Of a DNA stretch of 64,000 bases, positions 8,644 to 17,085 are shown piece after piece. This DNA is from Caldilinea sp. CFX5. GTDB taxonomy: Bacteria > Chloroflexota > Anaerolineae > Caldilineales > Caldilineaceae. The first letter of the stretch is position 1, and each line of letters starts with the position of its first letter. The stretch is from assembly GCA_021405325.1 (NCBI GenBank), contig QWII01000046.1:62001-126000 (forward strand), written 5' to 3'. The translations under genes and the position numbers were made by a program. The notes under the pieces were generated by a model, which made no database searches, was not told the origin of the DNA, and worked only from the letters and a program-made list of their open reading frames with translations.

Positions 8644-11600
8644 CAGAGCTGACGCTGCAGGAGATCCAAGCGCAGGCCGCGGCGATCTTGAAGACGATGG
8701 ACACGAGCTACCGGGCGGTCGAACCGCAGGTGTTGTACAGCCGCTATCATCAGGCGGCCGCCGTCCTCACAACGTTTACCCCTGACACCCTTCAGCCCGC
8801 ACCCGGCGCGGCAAACTCCTCTGATCTGGCCCAACTGTTGCAAGATAGCACCGCTGTGGGCGGCGTCGCCCCAGTCCGTTATGTACTGCGCGAGGAAGTG
8901 CGGCGTGAGGTGTTGCGGGAGTTGGGCAGCCGTACAGCCATGCTTGCCGCGCTCCAGGCCAACCCGGCGCGCCCGACCGATGCCACCCAAACGATGTTGG
9001 AGCTTTATCTGCAAGGCAAGGCGCGGCCGCTGGAAGCGCAAAATGCCAAAGAGATTGCCGGTACGTACCAAGTTGTGCAGTGGCTCGACGGGTTGATCGA
9101 TGGTCTGCCACCCCTCAGTGCCGTGCAGCAGCGGTGGGAGATGTTGGACCTGCTGCATACCTTTGATGTCCTGGCCGGTGTCAAGTTTCGTGGCCGCGAA
9201 GCAGAGTTGGCTCTGTTGCATAGTTACCTGCTGGCGCCAAGCGCCGACGGCAGTCGCCGCCCCCCCTTGGTCTTCTATGGACCGGGCGGTGTCGGCAAGT
9301 CAGCATTGCTGGCTCGCTTTATCCAGGATCTGGTTGAGCGCCCCAGCGCCCAAGCGGCGCCGTGGAGCTATATCGACTTTGATCGCCCCGGTATTGATCC
9401 CGAAGAGCCGCTCACCATCATCATCGAGGTACTCCGCCAACTGGGCATCCAGTACCCAGCCCAGCGCCAATACATTGAGCGTTTTCGCAAAGGCTTGCAA
9501 GACGATCTCCTGAAACGGGTTCAAATCACCCGCGAGGTAACGCAGTCCGCGGTCCAGCAGGCAGTGATCGGCAAAGGGGAACGGCAGGAGGATTGGTGGA
9601 GCTACCTGGGTAATTTCGCCAGCTTGCTCTTTAGTCTCGGCGCTGGTGACCAACCGTATCTGCTGGCGCTGGATACCTTTGAAGAAGTGCAATATCGCAG
9701 CAGCGCCGTGGTGCAGCGGCTTTTCAGGTTTCTTCAGGCGCTACAAGAGCAGATGCCAATGACGCGACCGGTACTGGCCGGTCGCAATCCGGTCGTCGTA
9801 CCTGGGTTTACGGTTGAGAACCATGAGCTAAACCGTTTTCAGCCAGAGGCCGCCCAGGCTTTGCTGGAAGGTGAAGGGATGCCGGCTACCCTAGCCCAGA
9901 CCATTGTTAAACAGATCGGCACTAGCCCACTCAGCTTGCGTCTGGCCTTGGATCTCTGGCAACGGGGCCAAACCAACACCCAGGGGCTGACCGGGGTTGC
10001 CGGCGATGACCTTCTTTTTGAGATTCAAGAGGGCCAGATCGAAGGCGTCCTCTTTGCCCGTATATTGGAGCATATTCATGCCGAGAACAAAGACGTGGGG
10101 CCGTTGGTCCACCCCGGCCTTGTCCTGCGCCGAATCACGCCGGAGATCATTCGCAAAGTACTCGCCAAGCATTGTGGTATCAAGGTACGTGATGAAGCGC
10201 AGGCCGACGATCTCTTTGACAAACTGGCACGGGAAGAAGCGTTGGTCAACCTAGAGGGGCGCGTGCTGCGTCACCGCGCCGACGTGCGCATCATCATGGT
10301 GCGGCTGCTGCGTAGGACGAAGCGTGATACGATTAAAAAGATCGAAGAAGCTGCCGTGCGCTATTATAGCCAGCAGGAAAATCCTGAAGCGCGTGCGGAG
10401 GAGATCTATCATCGGCTGGCGCTGCAACAATCGTTGCGGCTGATTTCGGAGCGGTGGGTTGATGCCGAAAAACGCGGCTGGACTGAACAAATGCGCCGGT
10501 TACTCTTCAGCGCACGCGACGAGCTAGAGCCACGCCAACGCGCCTGGCTGGCCGATAAGTTGGGCTTCGAGTTGACGCCGGAAGAAGAGGCGCAGGCCGA
10601 CCAACAAACGTGGGAACATGAGGCCGAGAAGCGTGCCCGCCACGAGCTGGAAGATAATTACGCGGAAGGAGCCTTGACGACGATCTACAAACGCCCCCAG
10701 TGGTTGCCAGGTAGTCCCCTCTATTTACTTGCACTACAGGCGTATGAACTTCTTGGTAACTGGGAAGCTGCCGCTGAGGTGGCAGAACGTGGGATCCAAT
10801 CAGCCGCCGAGAAAGGGGATCGGTCGCTGGCCGTGCTTTTGCGGCTCCGTGCCGTTCGGCTTGATCTGCAACGCAATGATCTTACCGCGGCCCGCCAGCA
10901 ATTAGACAGCGCCGAGAAATTGGTTCAAGGCAGTCGCGATGTGATGCGTCCGCTCCAATTGTTGGAGATTGGCCTCTATCGTCTGGTAACGGCGCGCCAA
11001 GCCAGCGATGAGCGTAGCACAAACGCGGCCCTCATCAGCTTGCTGGCCGCTTTCGATCAGATCCCCAATGAAGTGGCCCAGCGCGATCCGGCCCTATTGG
11101 CCGCGCTGGCGACCGAAGTAGGACGGCAGCAGCCGCCGGTGCTGGCGCGCGTCCTGCGCTTGATCGGATTGCCGGCTAACCCCGAAGTTGAGAATGAACT
11201 GATCGTGGCGCTGGCAGAGTGGGATCAACGCGTGGCGACTGCCGCCGGCGCCGCACCCGGTCTGTTGGCACGCCAACTAGGCGCCACCGCGGGGCCTAAT
11301 GCAACCCTTAGCCAGATCTGGCGCGCCTTTCTGGCGGAACGCAAACCGGCGGAGCGCGGTGCTGCCCTCTCCCAGTTGCTGACGGAGCATACGGATGTAC
11401 CGGGCGCAGTGCTGGCCGCGTCGACAAAAGCAATGAGCGTGCGCGCCGGTGAGCGAGCCTTCACACGGATATCAATACCAACGCTGGCGGCGACCGCACG
11501 TGCCGTCGCACCCTCCGCCGAAGTTGCGTCTTCGCCATCAAGCACACAGTCTGACCGGTTACGTCCTGACGGTCAGCGCCTTACCAGCAAACAGGTCAAA

Positions 11601-12593
11601 CAATTCAGCGCCGCTTTATCGGCAGCATTCACGCTGCGCGACCTGGATGAGATGTTGTACAGCCGGCTTGACAAGCGACTGGAGACTATTGCCTTCTCCG
11701 ATGACCTGCCTATGGTCGTGTTCCGCGTCATAGAGCGGGCTGAACGCGAAGGATGGGGCCTTGATCTGCTCTTGGCCGCCCGCGCCGCGCGGCCTGATAG
11801 TCCCCAACTGGGGGCGCTGGCTGACGAATTGGGCGTCGGCTCCATCACGGCTGATCAATCTGCGCTACAGTCATTTCTTGCCAAGACGAGCCGCCTCAAC
11901 TTTACTGCGTGGCGTAGTCAACTGGGCCGCTTAGAGACGCAGGTCTGCCGGATCGAGATCGGTGATCGGGTCAACGGGACAGGCTTTCTCCTCGGCCCCG
12001 ACCTGATAATGACAGCAACTGACGCCATTGCCGACCTTGTCGCCGGCACGGTCAGACCAGAAGCGGTGACTTGCCGCTTCGATTATCAGGCGGCTGCTGA
12101 CGGTCGTGTGGTGAATGGCGGCGCGCTCTTTGCTCTGGATTCGATCGTGCACCTCTGGCGCGACCCGACCGCTAGCTTTGGCTATGCCTTGCTGCGCTTG
12201 ACGGACAAGTCCGGCTATACCACCATAGGCAGTTCCCAGGTCGAGAGTACGGCAACGCTGCGCAACTGGATTGCTGTTCCTGATCCGGCGCCGACACCAG
12301 CACCGGGCAGTGCGCTTTTTATCTTGCATTATGACGACCACGGTAGGCTCCGGCTGACCCATGCCCAGAACGCCCTACTCAGCCTTGATTCACGTGGCGA
12401 ACGGCTCAGCTACCGTCTGACGCCAGGCCGCGTCGCCGTTGGCGCCCCCTGTTTCGATGCCCATTGGAATCTCGTTGCCCTCCACCTTGGGGAACAAGCT
12501 GAAACAGGCTATGGTCTGTCCCTGAATGCGATTGCCCATGACCTAGCGGTCCATGGCTATGCTCTGCGCAGCCTTCAAGAAGGGATAAGATAA
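8640..12593 (+). CDS. STAND ATPase-EAD1-pseudotrypsin core protein
   Basis: A 1317-residue protein. Residues 1-180 are helical and unassigned. An AAA/STAND module follows, opened by FRGREAEL, with Walker A GPGGVGKS (214-221) and Walker B LLALDTFEE (341-349). A winged-helix-like part and a long helical, TPR-like superstructure (about 480-930) come next, then a Thr/Ala/Pro linker. Residues about 975-1070 are EAD1. Residues about 1085-1310 align throughout with the trypsin domain of the 5114 gene, including GTGFLLG and PCFDA.W. The triad is gone, however: His is Asp1128, Asp is Gly1181 and Ser is Val1267. It is therefore a pseudoprotease. STAND proteins oligomerise on ligand binding and activate recruited effectors. 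This one is probably the hub of the cluster, with EAD1 drawing in the EAD1 proteins encoded upstream. The ligand is unknown. Confidence 0.87.
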   Translation: MTELTLQEIQAQAAAILKTMDTSYRAVEPQVLYSRYHQAAAVLTTFTPDTLQPAPGAANSSDLAQLLQDSTAVGGVAPVRYVLREEVRREVLRELGSRTAMLAALQANPARPTDATQTMLELYLQGKARPLEAQNAKEIAGTYQVVQWLDGLIDGLPPLSAVQQRWEMLDLLHTFDVLAGVKFRGREAELALLHSYLLAPSADGSRRPPLVFYGPGGVGKSALLARFIQDLVERPSAQAAPWSYIDFDRPGIDPEEPLTIIIEVLRQLGIQYPAQRQYIERFRKGLQDDLLKRVQITREVTQSAVQQAVIGKGERQEDWWSYLGNFASLLFSLGAGDQPYLLALDTFEEVQYRSSAVVQRLFRFLQALQEQMPMTRPVLAGRNPVVVPGFTVENHELNRFQPEAAQALLEGEGMPATLAQTIVKQIGTSPLSLRLALDLWQRGQTNTQGLTGVAGDDLLFEIQEGQIEGVLFARILEHIHAENKDVGPLVHPGLVLRRITPEIIRKVLAKHCGIKVRDEAQADDLFDKLAREEALVNLEGRVLRHRADVRIIMVRLLRRTKRDTIKKIEEAAVRYYSQQENPEARAEEIYHRLALQQSLRLISERWVDAEKRGWTEQMRRLLFSARDELEPRQRAWLADKLGFELTPEEEAQADQQTWEHEAEKRARHELEDNYAEGALTTIYKRPQWLPGSPLYLLALQAYELLGNWEAAAEVAERGIQSAAEKGDRSLAVLLRLRAVRLDLQRNDLTAARQQLDSAEKLVQGSRDVMRPLQLLEIGLYRLVTARQASDERSTNAALISLLAAFDQIPNEVAQRDPALLAALATEVGRQQPPVLARVLRLIGLPANPEVENELIVALAEWDQRVATAAGAAPGLLARQLGATAGPNATLSQIWRAFLAERKPAERGAALSQLLTEHTDVPGAVLAASTKAMSVRAGERAFTRISIPTLAATARAVAPSAEVASSPSSTQSDRLRPDGQRLTSKQVKQFSAALSAAFTLRDLDEMLYSRLDKRLETIAFSDDLPMVVFRVIERAEREGWGLDLLLAARAARPDSPQLGALADELGVGSITADQSALQSFLAKTSRLNFTAWRSQLGRLETQVCRIEIGDRVNGTGFLLGPDLIMTATDAIADLVAGTVRPEAVTCRFDYQAAADGRVVNGGALFALDSIVHLWRDPTASFGYALLRLTDKSGYTTIGSSQVESTATLRNWIAVPDPAPTPAPGSALFILHYDDHGRLRLTHAQNALLSLDSRGERLSYRLTPGRVAVGAPCFDAHWNLVALHLGEQAETGYGLSLNAIAHDLAVHGYALRSLQEGIR

Positions 12594-12652
12594 TAGCGAT
12601 GAGCGGTCTGCGCCCGATGAATGGCGCTTTCCCTGGTAAGGAATTCCTATCC

Positions 12653-12901
12653 ATGCAAAGACTTTCCGTCGCAGACTACGATTCGGTGCGTTCCCTCTTC
12701 ACGCCACTACGCTACAACCTGGTGATCGACTCGATCTTGGATGGCAACACGCATGGTCGGGTCTATGCCGATGATCCCACGCCGCCACGCACTGCGGTGG
12801 TATGGAATGGGATGAAAGCGTTGGGTTTGTCGCAGAATTTGATTGCGAAGTTTACTCCTTCACCTGGCTCCTGCGTCGGGGAACGTCCTGAACGGCAATG
12901 A
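12653..12901 (+). pseudogene. Truncated GNAT acetyltransferase
   Basis: About 82 codons. The N-terminal part (L.VADYD.VRSLF.PLRYNLV..SILDGNTHGRVYADDP..PRTAVVWN) matches the start of a GNAT acetyltransferase family whose members are usually some 250 residues long. Similarity stops after AVVWNGMKA. A short unrelated tail ends at a TGA inside the palindrome at 12901. The C-terminal acetyl-CoA-binding half is missing. An in-frame ATG at 12599 is possible but unlikely. It follows the STAND gene by 60 bases. Confidence 0.6.
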
Positions 12902-12933
12902 CAAACCCGGTTTCTATCAGAAACCGGGTTTGT
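12901..12933. repeat. Palindromic repeat, ACAAACCCGGTTTCT family, copy 1
   Basis: Perfect 15-base arms (ACAAACCCGGTTTCT and its reverse complement) flank a 3-base loop ATC. The same core recurs at 47581-47621 inside a longer palindrome. The first arm contains the last base of the truncated acetyltransferase stop codon. No T-run follows, so this is classed as a dispersed palindromic repeat rather than a terminator. Confidence 0.85.
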
Positions 12934-13060
12934 GATGGTGGGCTGTCGCGGTTACTTGCCTCGCTCCGCCAAAAACTGACGCATGATGGTTGTCAACGTT
13001 GGTTCGCCGATTTCTTGTAGTTCGTAGCGAACGCACGCGCCGGCGTTACAAACGACTGAT

Positions 13061-14260
13061 TCAGTCAGCGGCCGCGGGCGCGGTGGCGGCTGAATCGGCA
13101 ACGGTGCGGGGCTGGGCAGCCGGGAGGGCCAACGCACTGATGGCGGCGCCAATGGGGACAAAGGCCAATACCGTCAACACTGGGCCCAACCCGACCCAAT
13201 CAGCAAACCAACTGGCGACCCACGCCATTGCCGCACCACTGGCAAAGGTGAAGCCGAGCGCCGCGCCGCCCATCATCCCCTGGCGCTTGGGCAGGAATTC
13301 TTGCGCCATCACCACCAGAATGCTGTGCGGTACATTCAACAAGGCCCCAGCCAGAAAGGCCAACGGCCAGAAGAGCCAGTCGGTGGTATGCAACAAGCCA
13401 TAGGCGAAGGGCACACTCAACAGCGTTGCAACAAAGAGCAGGTTGCGCCGTGAAAAGCGGTCGCCCAGATAGCCGCCGACAAAGGTGCCGATGGCGCTAC
13501 CCAGGCTGAAGATGCCGATCATCGAGCCATACAAGGCTGGTTGATAGCCCAGGTCGGCAAAGTATTTGGGGAGAAGCGTCACCAAACTTTGGCTGGTGGT
13601 GACGCGCAGGGTGATGACCAGGACAAAGGCCGTCGCCACCCAAAGCATATTGCGCGCAACAGGGCTTTGTTGCTGTGACTGGGGCGTCGCTTGACCCTTG
13701 GTGGCGGCCATCATCATCGGGCTGTGCAAATAGAACGCCATCAGCGCGATCGCCGGCAACGCACCGATAGCCATGAACGGCATCCCCGCCTCAATCTTCA
13801 TATTCTGTAAGACAAACCCCGCCACAATCGGCCCTAACGCCAACCCCGATTGCCCGAACAGAAAAAAGATCGATGTGGCCGTGGCCGGATAAGGCCCGCC
13901 GGCCGCAGCGGCATTGATCATGCCGACGGGATGAAACAGTCCGCTACCCAACGCGCCAATGGTCAAGCAAGTGACCAACAAGGGATAGTTGGGCATAAAG
14001 GCCGCCAGCCCATAGAACAGCGCCGTCCAGGCGACGCTGATCGCGCCGAGCCAACGCCCGCGCAGATAGTCGGCCAGGATGCCAAAGAAGGGTTGGGTCA
14101 ACGCGCCGGCAAAGGTGTAGATCATGGCCGCCAGCCCGATCTGGCTGATCGTCAGATCAAATTTTGCGGATAAAACCGTGAGAATGAGCGCGACAGAGGA
14201 ACTGAGAACATCAATCGAAAAATGACCAAAGGCAATCGCAGCGAGGCGTTTGATCTGCAT
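13061..14260 (-). CDS. MFS transporter, fosmidomycin-resistance-like
   Basis: 399 residues with twelve predicted membrane helices and an MFS layout. The N-terminus (FGHFSIDVLSSSVALIL) and the FFGILADYLRGRW loop resemble the fosmidomycin-resistance (Fsr) branch of the major facilitator superfamily: proton-driven exporters in the inner membrane. The C-terminus is a short Ala-rich tail. It diverges from the TetR gene at 14540. The perfect palindrome at 14464-14511 sits 200 bases before its start, so shared control by TetR is possible but not proven. The gap of about 160 bases beyond its stop contains a short unassigned reading frame and the palindrome at 12901. Substrate cannot be read from sequence. 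Confidence 0.82.
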   Translation of the reverse strand: MQIKRLAAIAFGHFSIDVLSSSVALILTVLSAKFDLTISQIGLAAMIYTFAGALTQPFFGILADYLRGRWLGAISVAWTALFYGLAAFMPNYPLLVTCLTIGALGSGLFHPVGMINAAAAGGPYPATATSIFFLFGQSGLALGPIVAGFVLQNMKIEAGMPFMAIGALPAIALMAFYLHSPMMMAATKGQATPQSQQQSPVARNMLWVATAFVLVITLRVTTSQSLVTLLPKYFADLGYQPALYGSMIGIFSLGSAIGTFVGGYLGDRFSRRNLLFVATLLSVPFAYGLLHTTDWLFWPLAFLAGALLNVPHSILVVMAQEFLPKRQGMMGGAALGFTFASGAAMAWVASWFADWVGLGPVLTVLAFVPIGAAISALALPAAQPRTVADSAATAPAAAD

Positions 14261-14441
14261 AAGGGTTCGTCCTTACTTTCCCGGCACTGGCGGTTGATGA
14301 TCGCAGATCATGGCTGGGCGCGATCATCCTTGGCTTGTGCAAAGATTTGTATTATAGCATACAGCCGCCGCGGCTGAACAATTTACTGATTACAGGTAGC
14401 CCAGTCGCCATGATGCTCAAGCCCACGATAAAAATTCCCTC

Positions 14442-14511
14442 TTGACAAAGAGGAAGAGTTCATGTATGATTATTGTGACTATTTTTACTAAAATAGTCAC
14501 AATAATCATAC
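14442..14511 (+). promoter_or_regulatory. tetR promoter with a 22-base-arm operator
   Basis: TTGACA (14442-14447), a 17-base spacer and TATGAT (14465-14470) make a near-consensus sigma70 promoter reading into the TetR gene at 14540. A perfect palindrome with 22-base arms (14464-14485 and 14490-14511) and a 4-base centre TACT begins at the -10 box and covers the expected transcription start. A repressor bound there would block initiation, so autoregulation by the adjacent TetR protein is the natural reading. Confidence 0.8.
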
Positions 14512-14539
14512 GCATGGAATCCAAGAGACGAGAACATTT

Positions 14540-15139
14540 ATGCCCAAGGCATTTTCTGAGCAAGAGAAAGAGACCATTCGCCGCCAGTTGTATGAAAAAG
14601 GTCAACAACTTTTTGCCCTCTATGGCCTCAAAAAGACCAGCGTCGATGATCTCGTGCAGGCGGTAGGGATTTCCAAAGGCGCCTTCTATCTCTTTTATGG
14701 CTCCAAGGAAGAGTTGCTGTTTGACATCCTGGAGCAGATCGAAACGGAGCTACAGACCAGCGTCCTCACCTTTGCCACGCGTAAAGAGGCCAATGCCCGG
14801 CAAACGGTGCGCGACCTATTGAACCATTTCCTGGTCAAGTGGGAGGCCTATCCGCTCTTGAAAAATTTTCGCCAGGAGGATTTTATGCTGCTAGTGCGCA
14901 AATTGCCGGCGGAACGGGTGCAGCGCCATGTGGATCGCGATGAAGCCTTTATCACCAACTTTCGCACCAAACTGGCGCAGGAAGGCATCACCATGAAGGC
15001 GCCGCCGCAAGTGGTGGCGAATCTGGTCAAAAGTTTGTTCTTTGTCAGCCTGCACCGCGCCGACCTGGGGGAAGACAACTATCGGGCAACGATGGCAGTG
15101 CTGGTTGATCTCGTGGCAGGGTACGTGACGGAAGGGTAG
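14540..15139 (+). CDS. TetR/AcrR-family transcriptional regulator
   Basis: 199 residues. An N-terminal TetR helix-turn-helix is clear: IRRQLYEKGQQLF, YGLKKTSVDDLV, VGISKGAFYLFYGSKEELL (about 10-57). A helical C-terminal ligand domain follows. It would act as a dimer on an operator, most likely the palindrome overlapping its own promoter. The ABC exporter genes lie downstream on the same strand after a large inverted repeat, and an MFS pump lies divergently upstream. Either could be a target. The start at 14540 is preceded only by a weak GAGACGAGA site. Confidence 0.88.
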   Translation: MPKAFSEQEKETIRRQLYEKGQQLFALYGLKKTSVDDLVQAVGISKGAFYLFYGSKEELLFDILEQIETELQTSVLTFATRKEANARQTVRDLLNHFLVKWEAYPLLKNFRQEDFMLLVRKLPAERVQRHVDRDEAFITNFRTKLAQEGITMKAPPQVVANLVKSLFFVSLHRADLGEDNYRATMAVLVDLVAGYVTEG

Positions 15140-15146
15140 TAAACAC

Positions 15147-15240
15147 AACGCAACAGCGGATTCAGGCGGCAACGGATGCCTTGGAGGATGGGGAAGCTGG
15201 ATGGGGACAATCCGCTGCCGCCTGAATCCGCTGTTGCGTT
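15147..15240. repeat. Inverted repeat with 31-base arms
   Basis: The arms at 15147-15177 and 15210-15240 are reverse complements with a single mismatch (at 15172). A 32-base spacer separates them. The element fills most of the gap between the TetR stop and the ABC ATPase start. As RNA it would form a very strong stem. It has no T-run and no open reading frame of its own. Confidence 0.85.
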
Positions 15241-15260
15241 CATGGTGTGCGAGGTGCAAG

Positions 15261-16175
15261 ATGGACTATGCAATTTATACCGAAGGGTTAACCAAGTCCT
15301 ATGGGCCGGTGCGGGCGGTGGACGGTGTTAGCCTCCGTGTGCGCCCCGGCGAAATCTATGGCTTTCTGGGCCTCAACGGCGCCGGCAAAACGACTACGAT
15401 TCGCACCTTGTTGGGGATGATCCACCCGACGGCAGGACAGGTGGAAGTGTTGGGCCAGAGGGTAGAACGCAATGGGCGCGGGCCGTGGCAACAGGTGGGT
15501 CATCTGGTCGAGGCGCCGGCCGTTTACCCCGAACTGACTGTGCGTGAGCATTTAGAGATTGCCCGTCGGCTGCACAATCTCAGCGATCAGAAAGCGTCTG
15601 CGCGGGTCATCGACCATCTGGGATTAACGGCGTATGCTGAACGTAAGGCTGGTACGCTGTCGATGGGCAATTTGCAACGGCTGGGGTTGGCGCGTGCCAT
15701 GCTCCATGCACCGGCTTTGCTGATTTTAGATGAACCGGCCAATGGGCTTGACCCGGCGGGCGTTGTTGAAATTCGCGAATTGTTGCGGCGATTGGCGCAT
15801 GAACAGGGCGTGACGATCTTCATGTCAAGCCACATTCTGACCGAAGTGGATCGGCTGGCGACGCGCATTGGTATTATTCACCAAGGCCGCTTGGTTGAAG
15901 AGTTGGATGCCAAACAGGTGGAGGCGTTACGAACCCGGCGGCTTGAGATCCAGACCCGTGATCTGGCTGCCGCCCACACCGTGTTAACCAATGCCGCTTA
16001 TGGGACAGTGACGGCGCAAGGCGAGAGCCTTACCCTGAAAGATCCGCGCGCTGTCGAAGCGCCGGATGAGATTGCGCGCCTGTTGGTCAACGCCGGGACA
16101 CCGCCCACGCGTCTGGCCGTCGTGCAGGAAAATTTGGAAGAACACTTTTTGCAGTTGATCGGAGTCGCGACATGA
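15261..16175 (+). CDS. ABC exporter ATP-binding protein
   Basis: The start at 15261 is chosen (GAGGTG at 15251-15256); an ORF opening at 15201 would run through the inverted repeat. The 304-residue protein has a standard nucleotide-binding domain: LTKSYGPVRAVDGVSL, Walker A GLNGAGKTTT, a signature LSMGNLQRLGLARA, Walker B LLILDEPANGLDP and a switch His in SSHIL. A C-terminal region of about 90 residues is typical of ABC-2 drug or lantibiotic exporters of the BcrA/CcmA type. The stop overlaps the permease start as ATGA. It hydrolyses ATP to drive the permease encoded next. The exported substrate is unknown. Confidence 0.92.
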   Translation: MDYAIYTEGLTKSYGPVRAVDGVSLRVRPGEIYGFLGLNGAGKTTTIRTLLGMIHPTAGQVEVLGQRVERNGRGPWQQVGHLVEAPAVYPELTVREHLEIARRLHNLSDQKASARVIDHLGLTAYAERKAGTLSMGNLQRLGLARAMLHAPALLILDEPANGLDPAGVVEIRELLRRLAHEQGVTIFMSSHILTEVDRLATRIGIIHQGRLVEELDAKQVEALRTRRLEIQTRDLAAAHTVLTNAAYGTVTAQGESLTLKDPRAVEAPDEIARLLVNAGTPPTRLAVVQENLEEHFLQLIGVAT

Positions 16176-16960
16176 ACGCATTTTTGACGGCTTTACAGGT
16201 GGAAGGGCTTAAAGCGCGCCGTTCCAAAGTACCGCTGTTGACGGCCCTTGGCTTTTCCCTGGCGCCGTTGGTCGGCGGTCTTTTTATGATCATTCTCAAA
16301 GATCCGGAAGAAGCGCGTCGTATGGGGTTGCTCAGTGCCAAAGCGCAACTAACCGTCGGCGTCGCCGACTGGCCGGCCTTTGTTGGCATTCTGGCGCAGG
16401 CGGTGGCCGTGGGCGGCGCTTTGCTCTTTGCCGTTATTACCATCTGGGTCTTTGGCCGCGAGTTTTCCGACCGCACGGTGAAGGAGTTGCTCGCCCTGCC
16501 TACACCGAGGGAAGCGATTGTCAGTGCCAAGTTTGTTCTCATCGCGCTCTGGGGGCTTGGCTTGACCCTACTTGTCTTTGCGCTGGGCTTAGTGGTAGGA
16601 ACGCTAGTCGATATTCCGGGCTGGTCCTGGGCGCTGTTTCGACGGGCTGTGGGCGATGTGATCGGCGCCGGCTTGCTTACGTTGGCCTTGATGCCTTTGG
16701 TCGCGCTGCTGGCCAGTGTAGGCCGCGGCTATCTACCCCCCTTTGGCTGGACGATCCTGACGCTCTTTCTCGCCAACATCGTGGCCTACACGGGTTGGGG
16801 CGACTGGTTTCCGTGGGCCGTGCCGGCGCTCTTTAGCGGGGCCGCCGGGCCACGCGCCGAGCAACTGGGACTACACAGTTATCTGCTCGTTGCCGGCACC
16901 CTGCTGATCGGCGTGACCAGTACCTTACTCTGGTGGCGCTGGGCCGACCAGACGCGCTGA
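16172..16960 (+). CDS. ABC-2 type permease
   Basis: 262 residues with about six membrane helices. An ABC-2 style central motif is present (FGREFSDRTVKELLALPT before a membrane segment), as in BcrB/NatB-type permeases. The 4-base overlap with the ATPase gene indicates translational coupling and a two-component exporter. The preceding TetR gene is a candidate regulator. Substrate unknown. Confidence 0.87.
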   Translation: MNAFLTALQVEGLKARRSKVPLLTALGFSLAPLVGGLFMIILKDPEEARRMGLLSAKAQLTVGVADWPAFVGILAQAVAVGGALLFAVITIWVFGREFSDRTVKELLALPTPREAIVSAKFVLIALWGLGLTLLVFALGLVVGTLVDIPGWSWALFRRAVGDVIGAGLLTLALMPLVALLASVGRGYLPPFGWTILTLFLANIVAYTGWGDWFPWAVPALFSGAAGPRAEQLGLHSYLLVAGTLLIGVTSTLLWWRWADQTR

Positions 16961-17085
16961 GATCGAACATTTTCTACGCAACAAATTGCCGAAATGGTAT
17001 GACCAGTTTTATGATAATCGGGAGCCGGGAAGGGTGTACGGCTCTCCGTTATCCTTTGGTCTGCCTGTGTTAGGAATTGTGATCG

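Noticed and set aside
12952..13050. Short minus-strand tail reading ...RYELQEIGEPTLTTIMRQFLAERGK
   Set aside because: It looks like a protein C-terminus, but I could not link it to a family and it has no start; it may be another decayed gene end.
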